Assembly: GCA_963699825.1 (NCBI GenBank)
Contig: CAVOVI010000001.1
Coordinates: 124,001 to 188,000 of the forward strand
DNA: 64,000 nt
Source: SPDF01 sp963699825
GTDB taxonomy: Bacteria > Gemmatimonadota > Gemmatimonadetes > Gemmatimonadales > GWC2-71-9
Reading direction: 5' to 3'
The notes below the pieces were generated by a model, which was not told the origin of the DNA, searched no databases, and saw only the letters and a list, made by a program, of their open reading frames with translations. This document shows positions 1 to 8,974 of the stretch, piece by piece; the first letter of the stretch is position 1; the number at the start of each line of letters is the position of its first letter. The translations under genes were made by a program, and so were the position numbers.

Positions 1-1
1 C

Positions 2-394
2 GTCTTCGGCCGGGCCATGTCCTCGGCTGGGAACATCTTCATTGATCGCGGCAATCTGGCCGCGTCGTTTTCCAGCTATGACGCCGCCGCCGCCATGCTC
101 AACAACGGGCGGTCCGCGATGGTCTTCGCGGAGGGGACCCGGAGCCTGGACGGCCGCCTCCTGCGGTTCAAGAAGGGTCCGTTCGTGCTCGCGATCCAGG
201 CGGGGGTGCCGCTGGTGCCACTCTGCATCTGCGGTGCGTTCGAGCGAACACCGAAGGGGGTCCTCAGTGTCCGGCCGGGGAGGGTGGTGGTCCGCATCGG
301 TGAGCCGATTGAAACGGCCGGCCTGACGTACGAGGACCGCGACGACCTGAGTCGGACCGCGAGGGAGTCTGTCGAGGCGATGGCGCTGCGTTGA
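2..394 (+). CDS. plsC: 1-acyl-sn-glycerol-3-phosphate acyltransferase (PlsC family), C-terminal part
   Basis: The reading frame is open from base 2, so the gene begins upstream of the window and only about 130 C-terminal residues are present. The visible part carries the family's substrate-binding block EGTRS (in FAEGTRSLDG) followed by KKGPF and the VPLVP motif. The catalytic HX4D box lies outside the window. PlsC enzymes transfer an acyl group to lysophosphatidic acid at the inner membrane to make phosphatidic acid for phospholipid synthesis. An internal ATG at 17 is not the start, because FGRAM just before it is typical conserved family sequence. A different lysophospholipid acyltransferase specificity cannot be excluded without the N-terminus. 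Confidence 0.85.
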   Translation, partial: VFGRAMSSAGNIFIDRGNLAASFSSYDAAAAMLNNGRSAMVFAEGTRSLDGRLLRFKKGPFVLAIQAGVPLVPLCICGAFERTPKGVLSVRPGRVVVRIGEPIETAGLTYEDRDDLSRTARESVEAMALR

Positions 395-423
395 CGCAGT
401 TACGAAGAAACGGGTAGTTTCTT
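391..423 (+). promoter_or_regulatory. Candidate promoter and small hairpin upstream of enolase
   Basis: TTGACG (391-396) and TAGTTT (415-420) are separated by 18 bases and resemble a sigma-70-type promoter for the enolase gene. A 7-bp inverted repeat AAGAAAC/GTTTCTT (405-411 and 417-423, 5-base loop) overlaps it and could instead be a weak end signal for the acyltransferase transcript. There is no T-run after it. Only the sequences are seen; the function is inferred. Confidence 0.3.
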
Positions 424-491
424 GGCGGGGCAGCGGAGGCAGGGAGGCAGTTTGGCAGTAGGTCACTATTCGCATTTTCACTTGGAATTCC

Positions 492-1772
492 ATGTCGACC
501 ATCATTGAAGTGCATGCGCGCGAGATTCTCGATAGCCGGGGCAATCCCACCGTCGAGGCCGACGTCGTCCTGTCCAGCGGGGCCAGCGGGCGGGCGGCCG
601 TGCCGAGTGGCGCCTCCACCGGGGAGCACGAGGCGGCGGAGCTCCGCGACGGCGATGCGAAGCGTTTCGCCGGCAAGGGCGTCTCCGAGGCGGTCCGGAA
701 TGTGAACGAGTTGATCGGCCCGCGGTTGGAGGGGATGACCGCGGAGGACCAGATTCTCATCGACAGCGAGATGATGGACCTCGACGGTACGCCGAACAAG
801 AGCAAGCTCGGCGCCAACGCGATCCTGGCGGTGTCGCTGGCGGTGGCCCGGGCCGCCGCCGAAGACGTCGGGCTGCCGCTCTATCGCTATCTCGGTGGCC
901 CGATGGCCCATGTCATGCCGGTGCCGATGATGAACATCCTCAACGGCGGCGCGCACGCGAGCAACAACGTCGACGCGCAGGAGTTCATGATCGTGCCGAT
1001 CGGCGCGGACACCTTCCCGGAAGGACTCCGGATCGGGGTCGAGGTGTTTCACGCGCTCAAGAAGGTGCTCACGGGGATGAAGCTCTCGACTGCCGTGGGC
1101 GACGAGGGGGGCTTCGCGCCGATGCTGCCGAGCAACGAGGCGGCGCTCGACGTGGTGATGCAGGCCATCGAGTCGGCGGGGTACCAGCCAGGCAAGGACG
1201 TGGCGATCGCCCTCGACGTGGCGGCCTCCGAGTTGTACAAGGGGGGGAAGTACGTCTTCAAGAAGGGCGACGGCAGTTCGCGCAGCGCCGAGGAGTTGGT
1301 GGATCTCTATGCCCAGTGGGTCGATCGGTATCCGATCGTCTCCATCGAGGACGGCCTGGCGGAAGACGACTGGGATGGTTGGGCCAAGCTGACGGAGCGG
1401 CTGCACGACCGGGTGCAACTCGTGGGTGACGACCTGTTCTGCACCAACGTGGATCGACTGGCGCGCGGGATTGAGTCGGGGACGGCCAACGCCATCCTGA
1501 TCAAGGTCAACCAGATCGGCACTCTGACCGAGACGCTGCAGTGCATCGAACTCGCCAAGGGGAGCTCCTACGGCGTGGTCATCAGCCATCGCTCGGGGGA
1601 GACGGAAGACACCTTCATTGCCGACCTGGCGGTGGCGACCGGCGCGGCGCAGATCAAGACGGGCAGCGCGAGCCGGACCGATCGAGTGGCCAAGTACAAC
1701 CAGCTGCTCCGGATCGCCGAGGAGCTCGATGAGGTGGCACACTACCCGGGCCGGGACCTCTATCCGCTGTGA
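492..1772 (+). CDS. eno: Enolase (phosphopyruvate hydratase)
   Basis: Converts 2-phosphoglycerate to phosphoenolpyruvate in glycolysis and gluconeogenesis; cytoplasmic, Mg-dependent. The 426-residue length is normal. The protein opens with IIEVHAREILDSRGNPTVE. It contains the GDDLFCTN metal-ligand segment and the family signature ILIKVNQIGTLTET with the catalytic lysine near residue 338. SHRSGETED follows near 366. The ATG at 492 fits the conserved N-terminus exactly. The stop codon overlaps the GTG start of the FtsB-like gene by four bases, so the two are probably translationally coupled. Confidence 0.98.
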   Translation: MSTIIEVHAREILDSRGNPTVEADVVLSSGASGRAAVPSGASTGEHEAAELRDGDAKRFAGKGVSEAVRNVNELIGPRLEGMTAEDQILIDSEMMDLDGTPNKSKLGANAILAVSLAVARAAAEDVGLPLYRYLGGPMAHVMPVPMMNILNGGAHASNNVDAQEFMIVPIGADTFPEGLRIGVEVFHALKKVLTGMKLSTAVGDEGGFAPMLPSNEAALDVVMQAIESAGYQPGKDVAIALDVAASELYKGGKYVFKKGDGSSRSAEELVDLYAQWVDRYPIVSIEDGLAEDDWDGWAKLTERLHDRVQLVGDDLFCTNVDRLARGIESGTANAILIKVNQIGTLTETLQCIELAKGSSYGVVISHRSGETEDTFIADLAVATGAAQIKTGSASRTDRVAKYNQLLRIAEELDEVAHYPGRDLYPL

Positions 1773-2053
1773 GCCGCATCGCCGTTGTCCGGATCGTGAT
1801 CGTCGCCCTGGCCGCGGTCTTCGCGCTGCAGGGCGGGGAATACAGTCTCTGGAACTGGTGGGAACTGCGGCGGACGGAGGCGCGGGAGACGGCGGTGGTG
1901 GCGGAACTGAAGGAGGCCGTGGACTCGCTGGAGAAGGCAGCGGTGGCGATCGAGACCGATCCGCGGGTGCAGGAGCGGGTGGCGCGGGAGTCATTCGGGA
2001 TGATCAAGAACGGAGAGTTTCTCTTTCGGATCCTGCCGCCCTCCGAACCTTGA
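1769..2053 (+). CDS. ftsB: FtsB/DivIC-like septum formation protein
   Basis: A 94-residue bitopic protein. A hydrophobic segment covers residues 5-22 and is followed by a predicted coiled coil (about 30-65) rich in Glu, Ala and Leu. The C-terminal part contains ARESFGMIKNGEFLF, which matches the ARExxGMVKxGE-type signature of FtsB/DivIC proteins. In other bacteria these form the FtsQLB complex that activates septal wall synthesis. The GTG start overlaps the enolase stop (GTGA), and eno-ftsB adjacency is common in bacteria. FtsB and DivIC cannot be told apart by eye. Confidence 0.82.
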   Translation: MSRIAVVRIVIVALAAVFALQGGEYSLWNWWELRRTEARETAVVAELKEAVDSLEKAAVAIETDPRVQERVARESFGMIKNGEFLFRILPPSEP

Positions 2054-2078
2054 TATCTGGCCCGTGCGCGGCTAGGAT
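2050..2078 (+). promoter_or_regulatory. Promoter of tRNA-Met
   Basis: TTGATA (2050-2055) and TAGGAT (2073-2078) are spaced by exactly 17 bases. The predicted transcription start is near 2085, about 17 bases before the tRNA. The -35 box overlaps the stop codon of the ftsB-like gene. The sequence match is good; activity is inferred. Confidence 0.6.
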
Positions 2079-2101
2079 TGCCGCCCAGTCTCCGTAGTGT
2101 T

Positions 2102-2175
2102 GGCAGGGTAGCTCAGGTGGTTAGAGCACGGCACTCATAATGCCGGGGTCGCGGGTTCGAGTCCCGCCCCTGCTA
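2102..2175 (+). tRNA. tRNA-Met (CAT), elongator type
   Basis: A full cloverleaf can be drawn. The acceptor stem GGCAGGG pairs with CCCTGCT (first pair G-U), followed by discriminator A. The D arm is GCTC/GAGC. The anticodon stem CGGCA/TGCCG encloses loop CTCATAA with anticodon CAT. The variable loop is GGGTC, and the T arm GCGGG/CCCGC encloses TTCGAGT. The CTCATAA loop and GGGTC variable loop resemble the elongator Met tRNA. An Ile tRNA with lysidine-modified CAT is the alternative. CCA is not encoded. Confidence 0.95.
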
Positions 2176-2300
2176 TGCCCCCGCAAGGGGGCCTTTGTTT
2201 TGGGCCTCGGCCGTCGGCTCGAGTCCCGCCCCTGCTATGGTCGTTCCCACTCCCCGATGTCAGGGCCTCGCGCTGCGCGTCGAGTCCCGCCCCTGCTATG
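2157..2300 (+). repeat. Tandem copies of the tRNA-Met 3' end
   Basis: The last part of the tRNA T-arm and acceptor plus two following bases (TCGAGTCCCGCCCCTGCTAT then G) occurs three times without mismatch, at 2157-2177, 2219-2239 and 2280-2300. The period is about 61-62 bases. A fourth, degraded copy begins near 2345 (TCTAGTCCGGCCTCCT). Only the first belongs to a complete tRNA. The first and third copies are each followed by the same terminator hairpin. Copied tRNA 3' ends are typical of integrase attachment sites, but no integrase gene is present. Replication slippage of the tRNA-terminator unit would also explain it. Confidence 0.85.
2177..2201 (+). terminator. Intrinsic terminator after tRNA-Met
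   Basis: A perfect 6-bp stem GCCCCC/GGGGGC closed by a GCAA tetraloop (2177-2192) is followed by CTTTGTTTT. This is a standard Rho-independent terminator placed two bases after the tRNA discriminator. Confidence 0.8.
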
Positions 2301-2325
2301 CCCCCGCAAGGGGGCGGTTCTTTTT
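2300..2325 (+). terminator. Second copy of the tRNA terminator
   Basis: The same GCCCCC-GCAA-GGGGGC hairpin (2300-2315) recurs after the third tRNA-tail copy and is followed by GGTTCTTTTT. The rest of 2326-2503, upstream of the Ig-repeat gene, shows only the degraded fourth repeat and no clear gene or promoter. Confidence 0.7.
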
Positions 2326-2503
2326 GGGGCCCTCGTCCCTTGGATCTAGTCCGGCCTCCTCACCCTAGCGTATCCCCGGATTTGGTGTAGTTCTCCAATA
2401 GGTGAATCAGGCACAGTCGGCCCCGCAGGAGCTGCACGTGGATGTCCCCGTGCGGCCCCGACGCGACTGGGAGCCCGGCTGTGAGGGAGTGTCGTTTGTG
2501 GGA

Positions 2504-4733
2504 ATGACAAGATATCTGGCGCTGCTCGCCCTTGTCGCGTGCAGCAGTGATGGTTTGGTACTGCCGAGCGACCGCGAACCCGCGGCCGTGACAATCGTGG
2601 TGGGTAACGCCCAGGTCGACACCGTCGGCCGAGTGTTGCCGGAGTCGCTGGTGGTTCGCGTGACCGATCAGGACAACCGGCCGATCATGAACCAGTCTGT
2701 TCGGTTCATCAATTCGCAGGGTCAATCCGGCCTTCATGCCATTCCTGAGACAACGCAGACCGATGCCGACGGGCGAGCCTCCGCACACTTGGTGCTGGGG
2801 ACCCTCGCGGGTCCGCAGGTCGTGCAGGTCCGAGTCGAGCTCGCCACCGGCGCGATTACCGCCGACGTGCGGGTCGTCGCGATGGCCGCGGCACCGGACA
2901 CCATCTACGCCGCCTCGGGCAATCCGCAGGGCGGGACGGTTGGCGCCGAACTGGATCAGCCCTTGGTCGCCAGGGCCACCGACCGCTATGGCAATCCCGT
3001 CAGCGGGGTCCCAGTGTCCTGGGCGGCGGTTGGTGGGGGAAGTGTAAGCGCGGAGCACACGGTCACCGACGCGGCTGGTCAGGCCAGCGTCCGGCGGGCG
3101 CTGGGCACCACTCCCGGCGCGCAGCAGACGACGGCCACCGCGCCGACGCTCAAGGGTTCCCCTGTCGTGTTCGATCACACGGCGACGCAGGGAACACCGG
3201 CGAGCTTGCTCGTCGAATCCGGAAACCAGCAAGGCGGGAGGCCCAGCCAGCCACTCGGACTTCCCATCGTGGTACGGCTCGTGGATGCGCTGGGGAATGG
3301 CGTCCCCGGACGGACCGTGACCTGGCCCGTCGCCTCCGGTGGCGGGAGTGTGGTGGCCGCTAGTCCGGTCACGGACGCCGGGGGGCGCGTGTCCGCCATC
3401 TGGACCCTCGGCCCCGACGAGGGGACGCAGATCGTCATTCCCACCAGTGGCGCGATCACGGCCATCGTCACGGCCACCGCCAGTGCATCGCCGCCGACCA
3501 CCATCGCGGCAAACTCCCCCACCCAATTGAGTGGTACGGTCGGGGAAGAAGTGAGCCCGACACCATCGGTGCTGGTCACCGACGCGCAAGGGCGGCCCGT
3601 CCCCGGAGTCGCGGTGAACTTCGCGGTGACGAATGGCGGGGGAAGCGTCGTGACATCCGCGGCTGTCACCGCCGGAGACGGCGTCGCGACGCCAACAGGC
3701 TGGACGCTGGGGCCCAAGACCGGGACCAACACCCTCACCGCCTCCGCCAGCGGCGCGGACGCAGCGCTGACCGGAAGCCCGGTGACGTTCACGGCGGCCG
3801 CGGGCCCGGGGCCGATGAGCCGCCTCGCCATCGTGCAGCAGCCGTCGCAGACCGGCGTCAGTGGTGTTGCACTGGCCCAATCGCCCGTGGTGCAGTTGCG
3901 GGATGCGAACGGCAACGATGTACCCACCGGCGGCATTTCCATCAGCGCGGCGATCACAGGGAACCCGCTCAACGCCACCGTCACACCGGCGGTGGCCACC
4001 ACCAATGCGAACGGCACTGCCACATTCACCGGACTGACGCTGACCGCTCCCGGAGCGACGTACACCCTGCGATTCAGCGGCCCCGCTCCACTCGAGGGCG
4101 TGACGTCGAATGGGATCGCCCTCACGGGCCGGGTCGGGAGCGTGACGATCGTCGTTCAACCATCGGCAACCCTCGCCAACGGCAGCGTATTGCCGGTGCA
4201 GCCCAGCGTGCGTGTCCTGGACGAGTTTGCCAACCCCATGGCGTCGGTGAGCGTCGAAGCGACAGTGGAATCGGGGGATGGAGCGTTGGGAGGGCAGGCG
4301 ACCGTGGGGACCAATGCTGCCGGTGTGGCAGCCTTTACGAATCTGTCGCTGACGGGCACCACGGGGAGCTACGTCCTGCGGATGTCCGCCGGGGCGGAGT
4401 CGGCGGTGACGGAGTCAATCACTCTGACGCCAGGCCCGGTCAGCGCGAGCGCAACGACAGCGGAAGTGCCGTCACACGGGCGCGTGAATCAACAGACCGT
4501 GATCGCCGTCCAGAGTAGGGACCAGTCTGGAAACCCCGTGGCCACTGGCGGGCACGCCGTGATGGTCACGATTACGGGCAAGAACCCGACCGGTTCCTTC
4601 ATGGCGACGGACAATGGGGACGGGACCTACCGGGCGACCTATGTCCCCCACTACGAAGGGGAAGGACTTCATCGCCATCACACTCGATGGGACCGCCATC
4701 GGGGGCAGTCCCTATACCAGTGATGTGCGATAG
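2504..4733 (+). CDS. Ig-like-repeat lipoprotein (putative adhesin), frame broken near the end
   Basis: A secreted surface-type protein of about 742 residues. The chosen ATG at 2504 opens a lipoprotein signal peptide with lipobox LVAC; an in-frame start 34 codons upstream would bury it. The rest is a chain of bacterial Ig-like (invasin/Big_1-type) domains of about 90-100 residues. Each has recurring elements such as D..GNPV.GV.V.W, GGGSV, TDA.G.AS and LG..PG. Near 4650 a run of five C shifts the frame. With one C fewer the protein continues through FIAITLDGTAIGGSPYTS to a stop at 4731, the expected end of such a repeat. The ligand is unknown. The gene lies directly after the tRNA-tail repeats, and the next gene converges on it. 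Confidence 0.75.
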
Positions 4734-4741
4734 GGTCCGTC

Positions 4742-5572
4742 CTAGTTCGCCATCCCCAGGTCAATCGTTGCGCCGGGCAGCCGGGTCCATTCCGCCATCG
4801 ACCCATCGTACATCTTTGTCTCGTACCCGAGGTAGCGGGCTACGAAATACAGGTAACTCGCCTGCATCCCCGACCGACAGTAGGTCACCAGCCTGTCCCC
4901 GGCGCGCACGCCGGCCTTCTCGAATATCGCCTCGAGTTCAGCGCGGGGGCGGAGCGCTGGCGGGCTGCCACCGAGCGTCTGCTTCCAGAAGACATTTCGG
5001 CTGCCGGGGATATGCCCCGCCACGAAGTCGGACTCCGGCCGTGCATCGAGCGGGACCACGCCCGGCGTCTCGAGGTTCGCCATCATCCACGCCCCATCCG
5101 GAACCAGTTCAGGCTGTGGATCCGGGGTAAAGGAGGCGCGCCGAGTGGGCGACACCGACGAATTGACGGGCCATCCTCCTTCCACCCACATCTCCGTGCC
5201 ACCGTTCAGCAGCGCGGCCTGGTAGGAATGCCCGAGGTAGTCGAGCGTGAAGAAGAGCCGGGCTGCGGCGAGCGGGTCGCCGGTGATGATCACGCGGCTG
5301 TCGTCGCCGATGCCGACGGACTCAAGCACCGAGTCGAGCGTCGCGACCGGTGGAAGCTCGTTCGGAAGGCCCTTCTTCTCCACGATGATCGCCGAGAGAG
5401 GCAGGAACTGGCTCCCTTGGATGTGACCGGCATCGTACGCCGCCCGGTTCCGATCCACGTGGATCACCACCACGCCGGGATCTGCGAGATGGGCCGAGAG
5501 CCAGGCCGGACTGACCAGGACGGTGTCGGCCCCGAGTAGGGTGGCTGCCAACAGGGGAAGTAGGGTCAACAT
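4742..5572 (-). CDS. Secreted two-domain sulfurtransferase (rhodanese)
   Basis: A 276-residue thiosulfate/3-mercaptopyruvate sulfurtransferase-type protein with two rhodanese domains (about 18-135 and 160-270). The C-terminal domain holds the active-site loop CRSGMQ with the persulfide-forming Cys at 232. The equivalent position of the N-terminal domain (ITGDPL) lacks Cys, as is normal for the structural copy. The family transfers sulfane sulfur from thiosulfate or mercaptopyruvate to acceptors such as cyanide. A short hydrophobic N-terminus (LLPLLAATLLGA) suggests export to the periplasm. It lies 17 bases upstream of the mltF-like gene's end and converges with the Ig-repeat gene. Confidence 0.85.
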   Translation of the reverse strand: MLTLLPLLAATLLGADTVLVSPAWLSAHLADPGVVVIHVDRNRAAYDAGHIQGSQFLPLSAIIVEKKGLPNELPPVATLDSVLESVGIGDDSRVIITGDPLAAARLFFTLDYLGHSYQAALLNGGTEMWVEGGWPVNSSVSPTRRASFTPDPQPELVPDGAWMMANLETPGVVPLDARPESDFVAGHIPGSRNVFWKQTLGGSPPALRPRAELEAIFEKAGVRAGDRLVTYCRSGMQASYLYFVARYLGYETKMYDGSMAEWTRLPGATIDLGMAN

Positions 5573-5589
5573 GAGCTGCTCCCAATCAC

Positions 5590-7089
5590 TTAACGATGGT
5601 CCTTCAGCGCGGCTTCGCGCTCGGCTTCCTGCTCCATGACCAGCTTATAGGCGACATAGTACTTGTAGATGTTGGACACGTAGGTGACCGTCTCCCGCCC
5701 GATCTCCCTGGCCGCGACATGCTCGACGTTCCCCAGCCACTTGTTGGGGTCCAGCCCCTGCGCCGGCGCCTTCCGGCGCAACCCCGCCACCCGGGCCGGT
5801 CCGGCATTGTACGCGGCAAAGGCGAAGAGCGTCCGATTGAACGCATCGAGCGAATCACTAGTGAAGTGCTCGTCCATCAGCGTGCGCAGGTACTTGACGC
5901 CGGCATGGATGTTGGGCTCGAGCTGATGCACGTCGCCGACGCCAAGCGACTTCCCGGTCGCCGGCATCACCTGCATGACACCGACCGCCCCCACCCGACT
6001 GCGGACCTGCTGGTCCAGGCGTGATTCCTGGTAGCCCTGCGCCATCACCAGCAGGTAGTCGAGATCGTACTGCGCAGCGTATTTCCGGAAGAGGTCGACG
6101 ACCTCCCTGAACTTCCGCATGTCGGCTTCCGATGCCGCCCCCTTGACGTATTTCGTGCTCTTCAGGTAGCGGTGGAGGATCGTGTTGCGCGTGGCGGAAC
6201 CAGCGGGGTACTCGGCGAGGAAGCGATTGATCTCCGCCTTGAGCTGGGGGCTGTCCTTCCGGATCATCCAGGCGATGTCGGCCCCCGTCTTTACGGTGAG
6301 GCCTGGTCGCGGCGTGATATCGGGGAGGACCTGCTGCCAGAAGTTGGCCAGGACGTCGTTCATCACCACGAGCTTCACGAGCCCCGCACTCAGCATCTCC
6401 AGGAGATCCTCGTCCTCCAGTTCCTCGGGTGCTGGACGGAGACGGATCGGGGCGAGGCCGCGCCGCGTGAATTGCTCGTTGAGCGCCTCGAGGCTCTCGA
6501 AGTAGGCCGACGACCGGCGGACGAACACTTCCTGACCCGCCAGGTCCTCGATGGAATCCAGGCGTGGAGAGGCCGGGCCGGTCACGACGATCTCCGACAC
6601 GTTCGACAGCGTTGGCGCGGAGAAGTCGGCCACGGCCTGCCGCTCGGGAGTGATGGTCAGCCCCGCCGCCACGATATCGCCCCGGCCCGCGAGAAGCGCC
6701 GGCAGGAGCTCGTCGTGCCGGACCGGAAGCAGGACCACATGAATCGGCTCTGCGCCGGTCCGAAACGTCTTGTTAAGGCTCTTTTCAAACAGGGAGGCGG
6801 CGTCCACCGCGAGGCCGCGGGGCGTGCCCTCATCCAGGAAGTACTGCGTCTTGCTCGGCACCACCAGCATCCGGATCCGGTGATGGGCCCGCATCGAGTC
6901 GAGGTCGCCCAGCCGCACAACCGTCATGGCGCGAAGCGCGGAGTCGCCAGAGGCTGGTTCGACCACCGCGTCAGCGCTCGCTGACCCGTCGGCACCTCGG
7001 TCGGCACCTCGCTCGGCCCGACAACCGGCGAGAAACGCGGTCAGTGTCAGACAGGCGGCGACCAGGAGCAAGCGGGATTGACGCCTCAT
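5590..7089 (-). CDS. mltF: MltF-like membrane-bound lytic murein transglycosylase
   Basis: A 499-residue lipoprotein that cleaves peptidoglycan glycan strands in the periplasm. The ATG at 7089 starts a signal peptide with lipobox LAGC; the open frame further upstream is not used. Residues about 50-290 form a family-3 solute-binding domain (ALLAGRGDIVAAGLTITPER). Residues about 330-480 form an SLT domain with catalytic Glu in GYQESRLD, then GVMQVMP and AAYNAGP. This two-domain layout is diagnostic of MltF. A divergent intergenic region of about 160 bases separates it from cysteine synthase. Confidence 0.9.
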   Translation of the reverse strand: MRRQSRLLLVAACLTLTAFLAGCRAERGADRGADGSASADAVVEPASGDSALRAMTVVRLGDLDSMRAHHRIRMLVVPSKTQYFLDEGTPRGLAVDAASLFEKSLNKTFRTGAEPIHVVLLPVRHDELLPALLAGRGDIVAAGLTITPERQAVADFSAPTLSNVSEIVVTGPASPRLDSIEDLAGQEVFVRRSSAYFESLEALNEQFTRRGLAPIRLRPAPEELEDEDLLEMLSAGLVKLVVMNDVLANFWQQVLPDITPRPGLTVKTGADIAWMIRKDSPQLKAEINRFLAEYPAGSATRNTILHRYLKSTKYVKGAASEADMRKFREVVDLFRKYAAQYDLDYLLVMAQGYQESRLDQQVRSRVGAVGVMQVMPATGKSLGVGDVHQLEPNIHAGVKYLRTLMDEHFTSDSLDAFNRTLFAFAAYNAGPARVAGLRRKAPAQGLDPNKWLGNVEHVAAREIGRETVTYVSNIYKYYVAYKLVMEQEAEREAALKDHR

Positions 7090-7249
7090 TAGGCTCACAG
7101 GATTGAAGATGCTGGATTTTACCCTGAATCCCCCGGAGAGTGAAGCAGAAACCCCGTCGGTCCCGTGGCGTGACCTCGGCTGCAGAACGGTGTAACTTTG
7201 TGCCCAGAACGAACCTGGGACATCTCTGCACCCTGACCCGGAGCCTCGC

Positions 7250-8334
7250 GTGACTGACCAACAGCCGCAGGAGCGACTCAGCGGACTGGCCAGCCTGATC
7301 GGCAACACGCCCCTTGCTCGCCATCGAGTTCGAGTACCGGGGTGCGCGGCGCGTGATTCACGCAAAGGCCGAGCACCTCAATCTCTCCGGCAGCATCAAG
7401 GATCGGATGGCGATCCACATCCTCCGCCAAGGGTACGCCACGGGAGCCCTCCAGCCCGGCGCCCTCATCGTCGAGGCGACCAGCGGGAACACGGGGATTG
7501 CCTTCGCGTCGATCGGGCGGGCGCTCGGGCATCCGGTCACGATCTTCATGCCTGCCTGGATGAGCAGTGAACGCATCAATCTCATCCGCAGCCTCGGCGC
7601 GAGCATCGTGCTGGTCAGCCGCGAGGAGGGAGGCTTCCTCGGGAGCATCGAGATGGCGGAGGAGCTGGCCCGGAAGACCCCGGGCGCCTTCCTGCCGAGA
7701 CAGTTCTCCAATCGCGACAACTGCGACGCACACTACCAGACGACCGGTCCGGAAATCTACGGGCAGCTGGCGGCGTGGAGCCTGACGCCGGCCGCCTTCG
7801 TCGCCGGCGTGGGTACCGGCGGGACCATCATGGGGACCGGCAAGTATCTGCGGGAACAGGTCCCCGGCATCAAGCTCCATCCGGTCGAGCCCTCCAACTC
7901 CCCGACGATGTCCACCGGGCACAAGGTCGGGCAGCACCGGATTCAGGGAATCTCGGACGAGTTCATCCCCGCCATCGTCGAATTGGACAAGCTCGACGAG
8001 ATTCTCGCCATCGATGATGGAGACGCCATTCTGATGGCGCAGAAGCTCGCGACCAAGCTCGGACTCGGCGTGGGCATCTCGTCCGGCGCCAATTTCCTCG
8101 CCTGCTGTGCACGCCCAGGAGGCGCTCGGGGGCGAGGCCGTCGTGGCCACGGTGTTCGCTGATGACAACAAGAAGTACCTGAGCACCGACCTCCTCCGCG
8201 AAGAGCCGCTGCGCGACGGATTCCTGACGCCGGAGATCACACTCCGCGGGCTGTCCGCACTGCGTCGCACCTGCGGGACCTGCCGCTACCCCGATCCGGC
8301 ACCGGCCGGGTGGGAAGCGATGGGGTCCCGGTAA
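7250..8334 (+). CDS. cysM: Cysteine synthase family protein (CysM-type), two frame changes
   Basis: A PLP enzyme that makes L-cysteine by beta-replacement on O-acetylserine or a related donor. The GTG at 7250 begins LSGLASLIGNTPL. The frame jumps by one base near 7313 (CCCCTTGCTC where CCCCTGCTC would keep frame). The next part carries NLSGSIKDRM with the PLP lysine, the phosphate loop EATSGNTGIA and the GVGTGGTIMGTGKYL glycine loop. A second +1 change near 8104 leads into VATVFADDNKKYLSTDL. Both shifts look like inserted bases, because the joined protein is full length (about 360 residues). Sulfur-donor specificity cannot be read from sequence. Confidence 0.88.
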
Positions 8335-8963
8335 ACCCGCCCGCCGTGGGGCCCGGATCAACCGCCGTTCCCTCCGGGGGCCGGGGGCCGCTCGTCTTCG
8401 TGGGTCGGGTCTGGCTCCGACTGATGGGGTGGCGGATCGTGGGCGCGTTGCCGCGCATTCCTCGCTACATCCTGGTGGTCGCACCCCACACGTCGAACTC
8501 GGATTTCTTTGTCGGCCTTGCCGCCAAATTCGCGCTCGGGCTCCGCGCACAGTGGTTGGGAAAGCACACCCTCTTCCGCGGGCCGAGCGGCTGGATCCTG
8601 CGCGCACTCGGGGGGATTCCCGTCGACCGTTCCAGGCCCGATGGGGTCATCGAAGGAGTCCTGGCGGGAATGCAGGGCGCGCCCACGTTCGTGCTCGCGC
8701 TCGCCCCCGAAGGCACCCGCAAGTATATCGATCACTGGAAGACAGGGTTCTACCGCATCGCGCTGGCGGCCGAGGTACCGGTGGTGCCGGTCACCTTCGA
8801 CTGGTCCACCCGGACCATCGGCCTGACGGAACCGCCGTTCACCGTCACCGGGGATGCGGCGTCCGACATCGCGCACCTGCGGTCCCTGTACCGCAAGAGC
8901 ATGGCGCGTCGCCCCGAGTACTTCGCGGAGGTGCGCGATGCCCTGCCTCCGCCCGCACCTTGA
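8310..8963 (+). CDS. Lysophospholipid acyltransferase-like protein
   Basis: A 217-residue membrane-associated acyltransferase of the PlsC superfamily. It shows the catalytic HX4D box (HTSNSD, about residue 56) preceded by ILVVAP, and the PEGTR block followed by K..FYRIA and VPVVPV. Small proteins of this group acylate lysophospholipids or glycerol phosphates. The start at 8310 overlaps the cysteine synthase gene by 25 bases; a GTG at 8346 after that stop is an equally reasonable start. The next gene follows after 11 bases. The substrate is unknown. Confidence 0.78.
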   Translation: MGSDGVPVNPPAVGPGSTAVPSGGRGPLVFVGRVWLRLMGWRIVGALPRIPRYILVVAPHTSNSDFFVGLAAKFALGLRAQWLGKHTLFRGPSGWILRALGGIPVDRSRPDGVIEGVLAGMQGAPTFVLALAPEGTRKYIDHWKTGFYRIALAAEVPVVPVTFDWSTRTIGLTEPPFTVTGDAASDIAHLRSLYRKSMARRPEYFAEVRDALPPPAP

Positions 8964-8974
8964 ACGGCACGCGC

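Noticed and set aside
264..1994. Long minus-strand open frame (576 codons) opposite enolase
   Set aside because: It is antisense to a highly conserved gene, Pro/Arg-rich with no recognisable domain, and is a by-product of G+C-rich third codon positions.
2157..2370. Repeats after tRNA-Met considered as a CRISPR array
   Set aside because: Repeats are tRNA-derived and few. The spacers partly repeat too (same hairpin in two), and no cas gene is present.
3175..4125. 316-codon minus-strand frame inside the Ig-repeat gene
   Set aside because: It mirrors the repeated codons of the plus-strand gene and lacks its own start signal or recognisable fold.
7190..7200. TAACTTTG before cysM as a Bacteroidota-type -7 box
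   Set aside because: The matching -33 TTG is not at the expected distance, so the resemblance may be chance.
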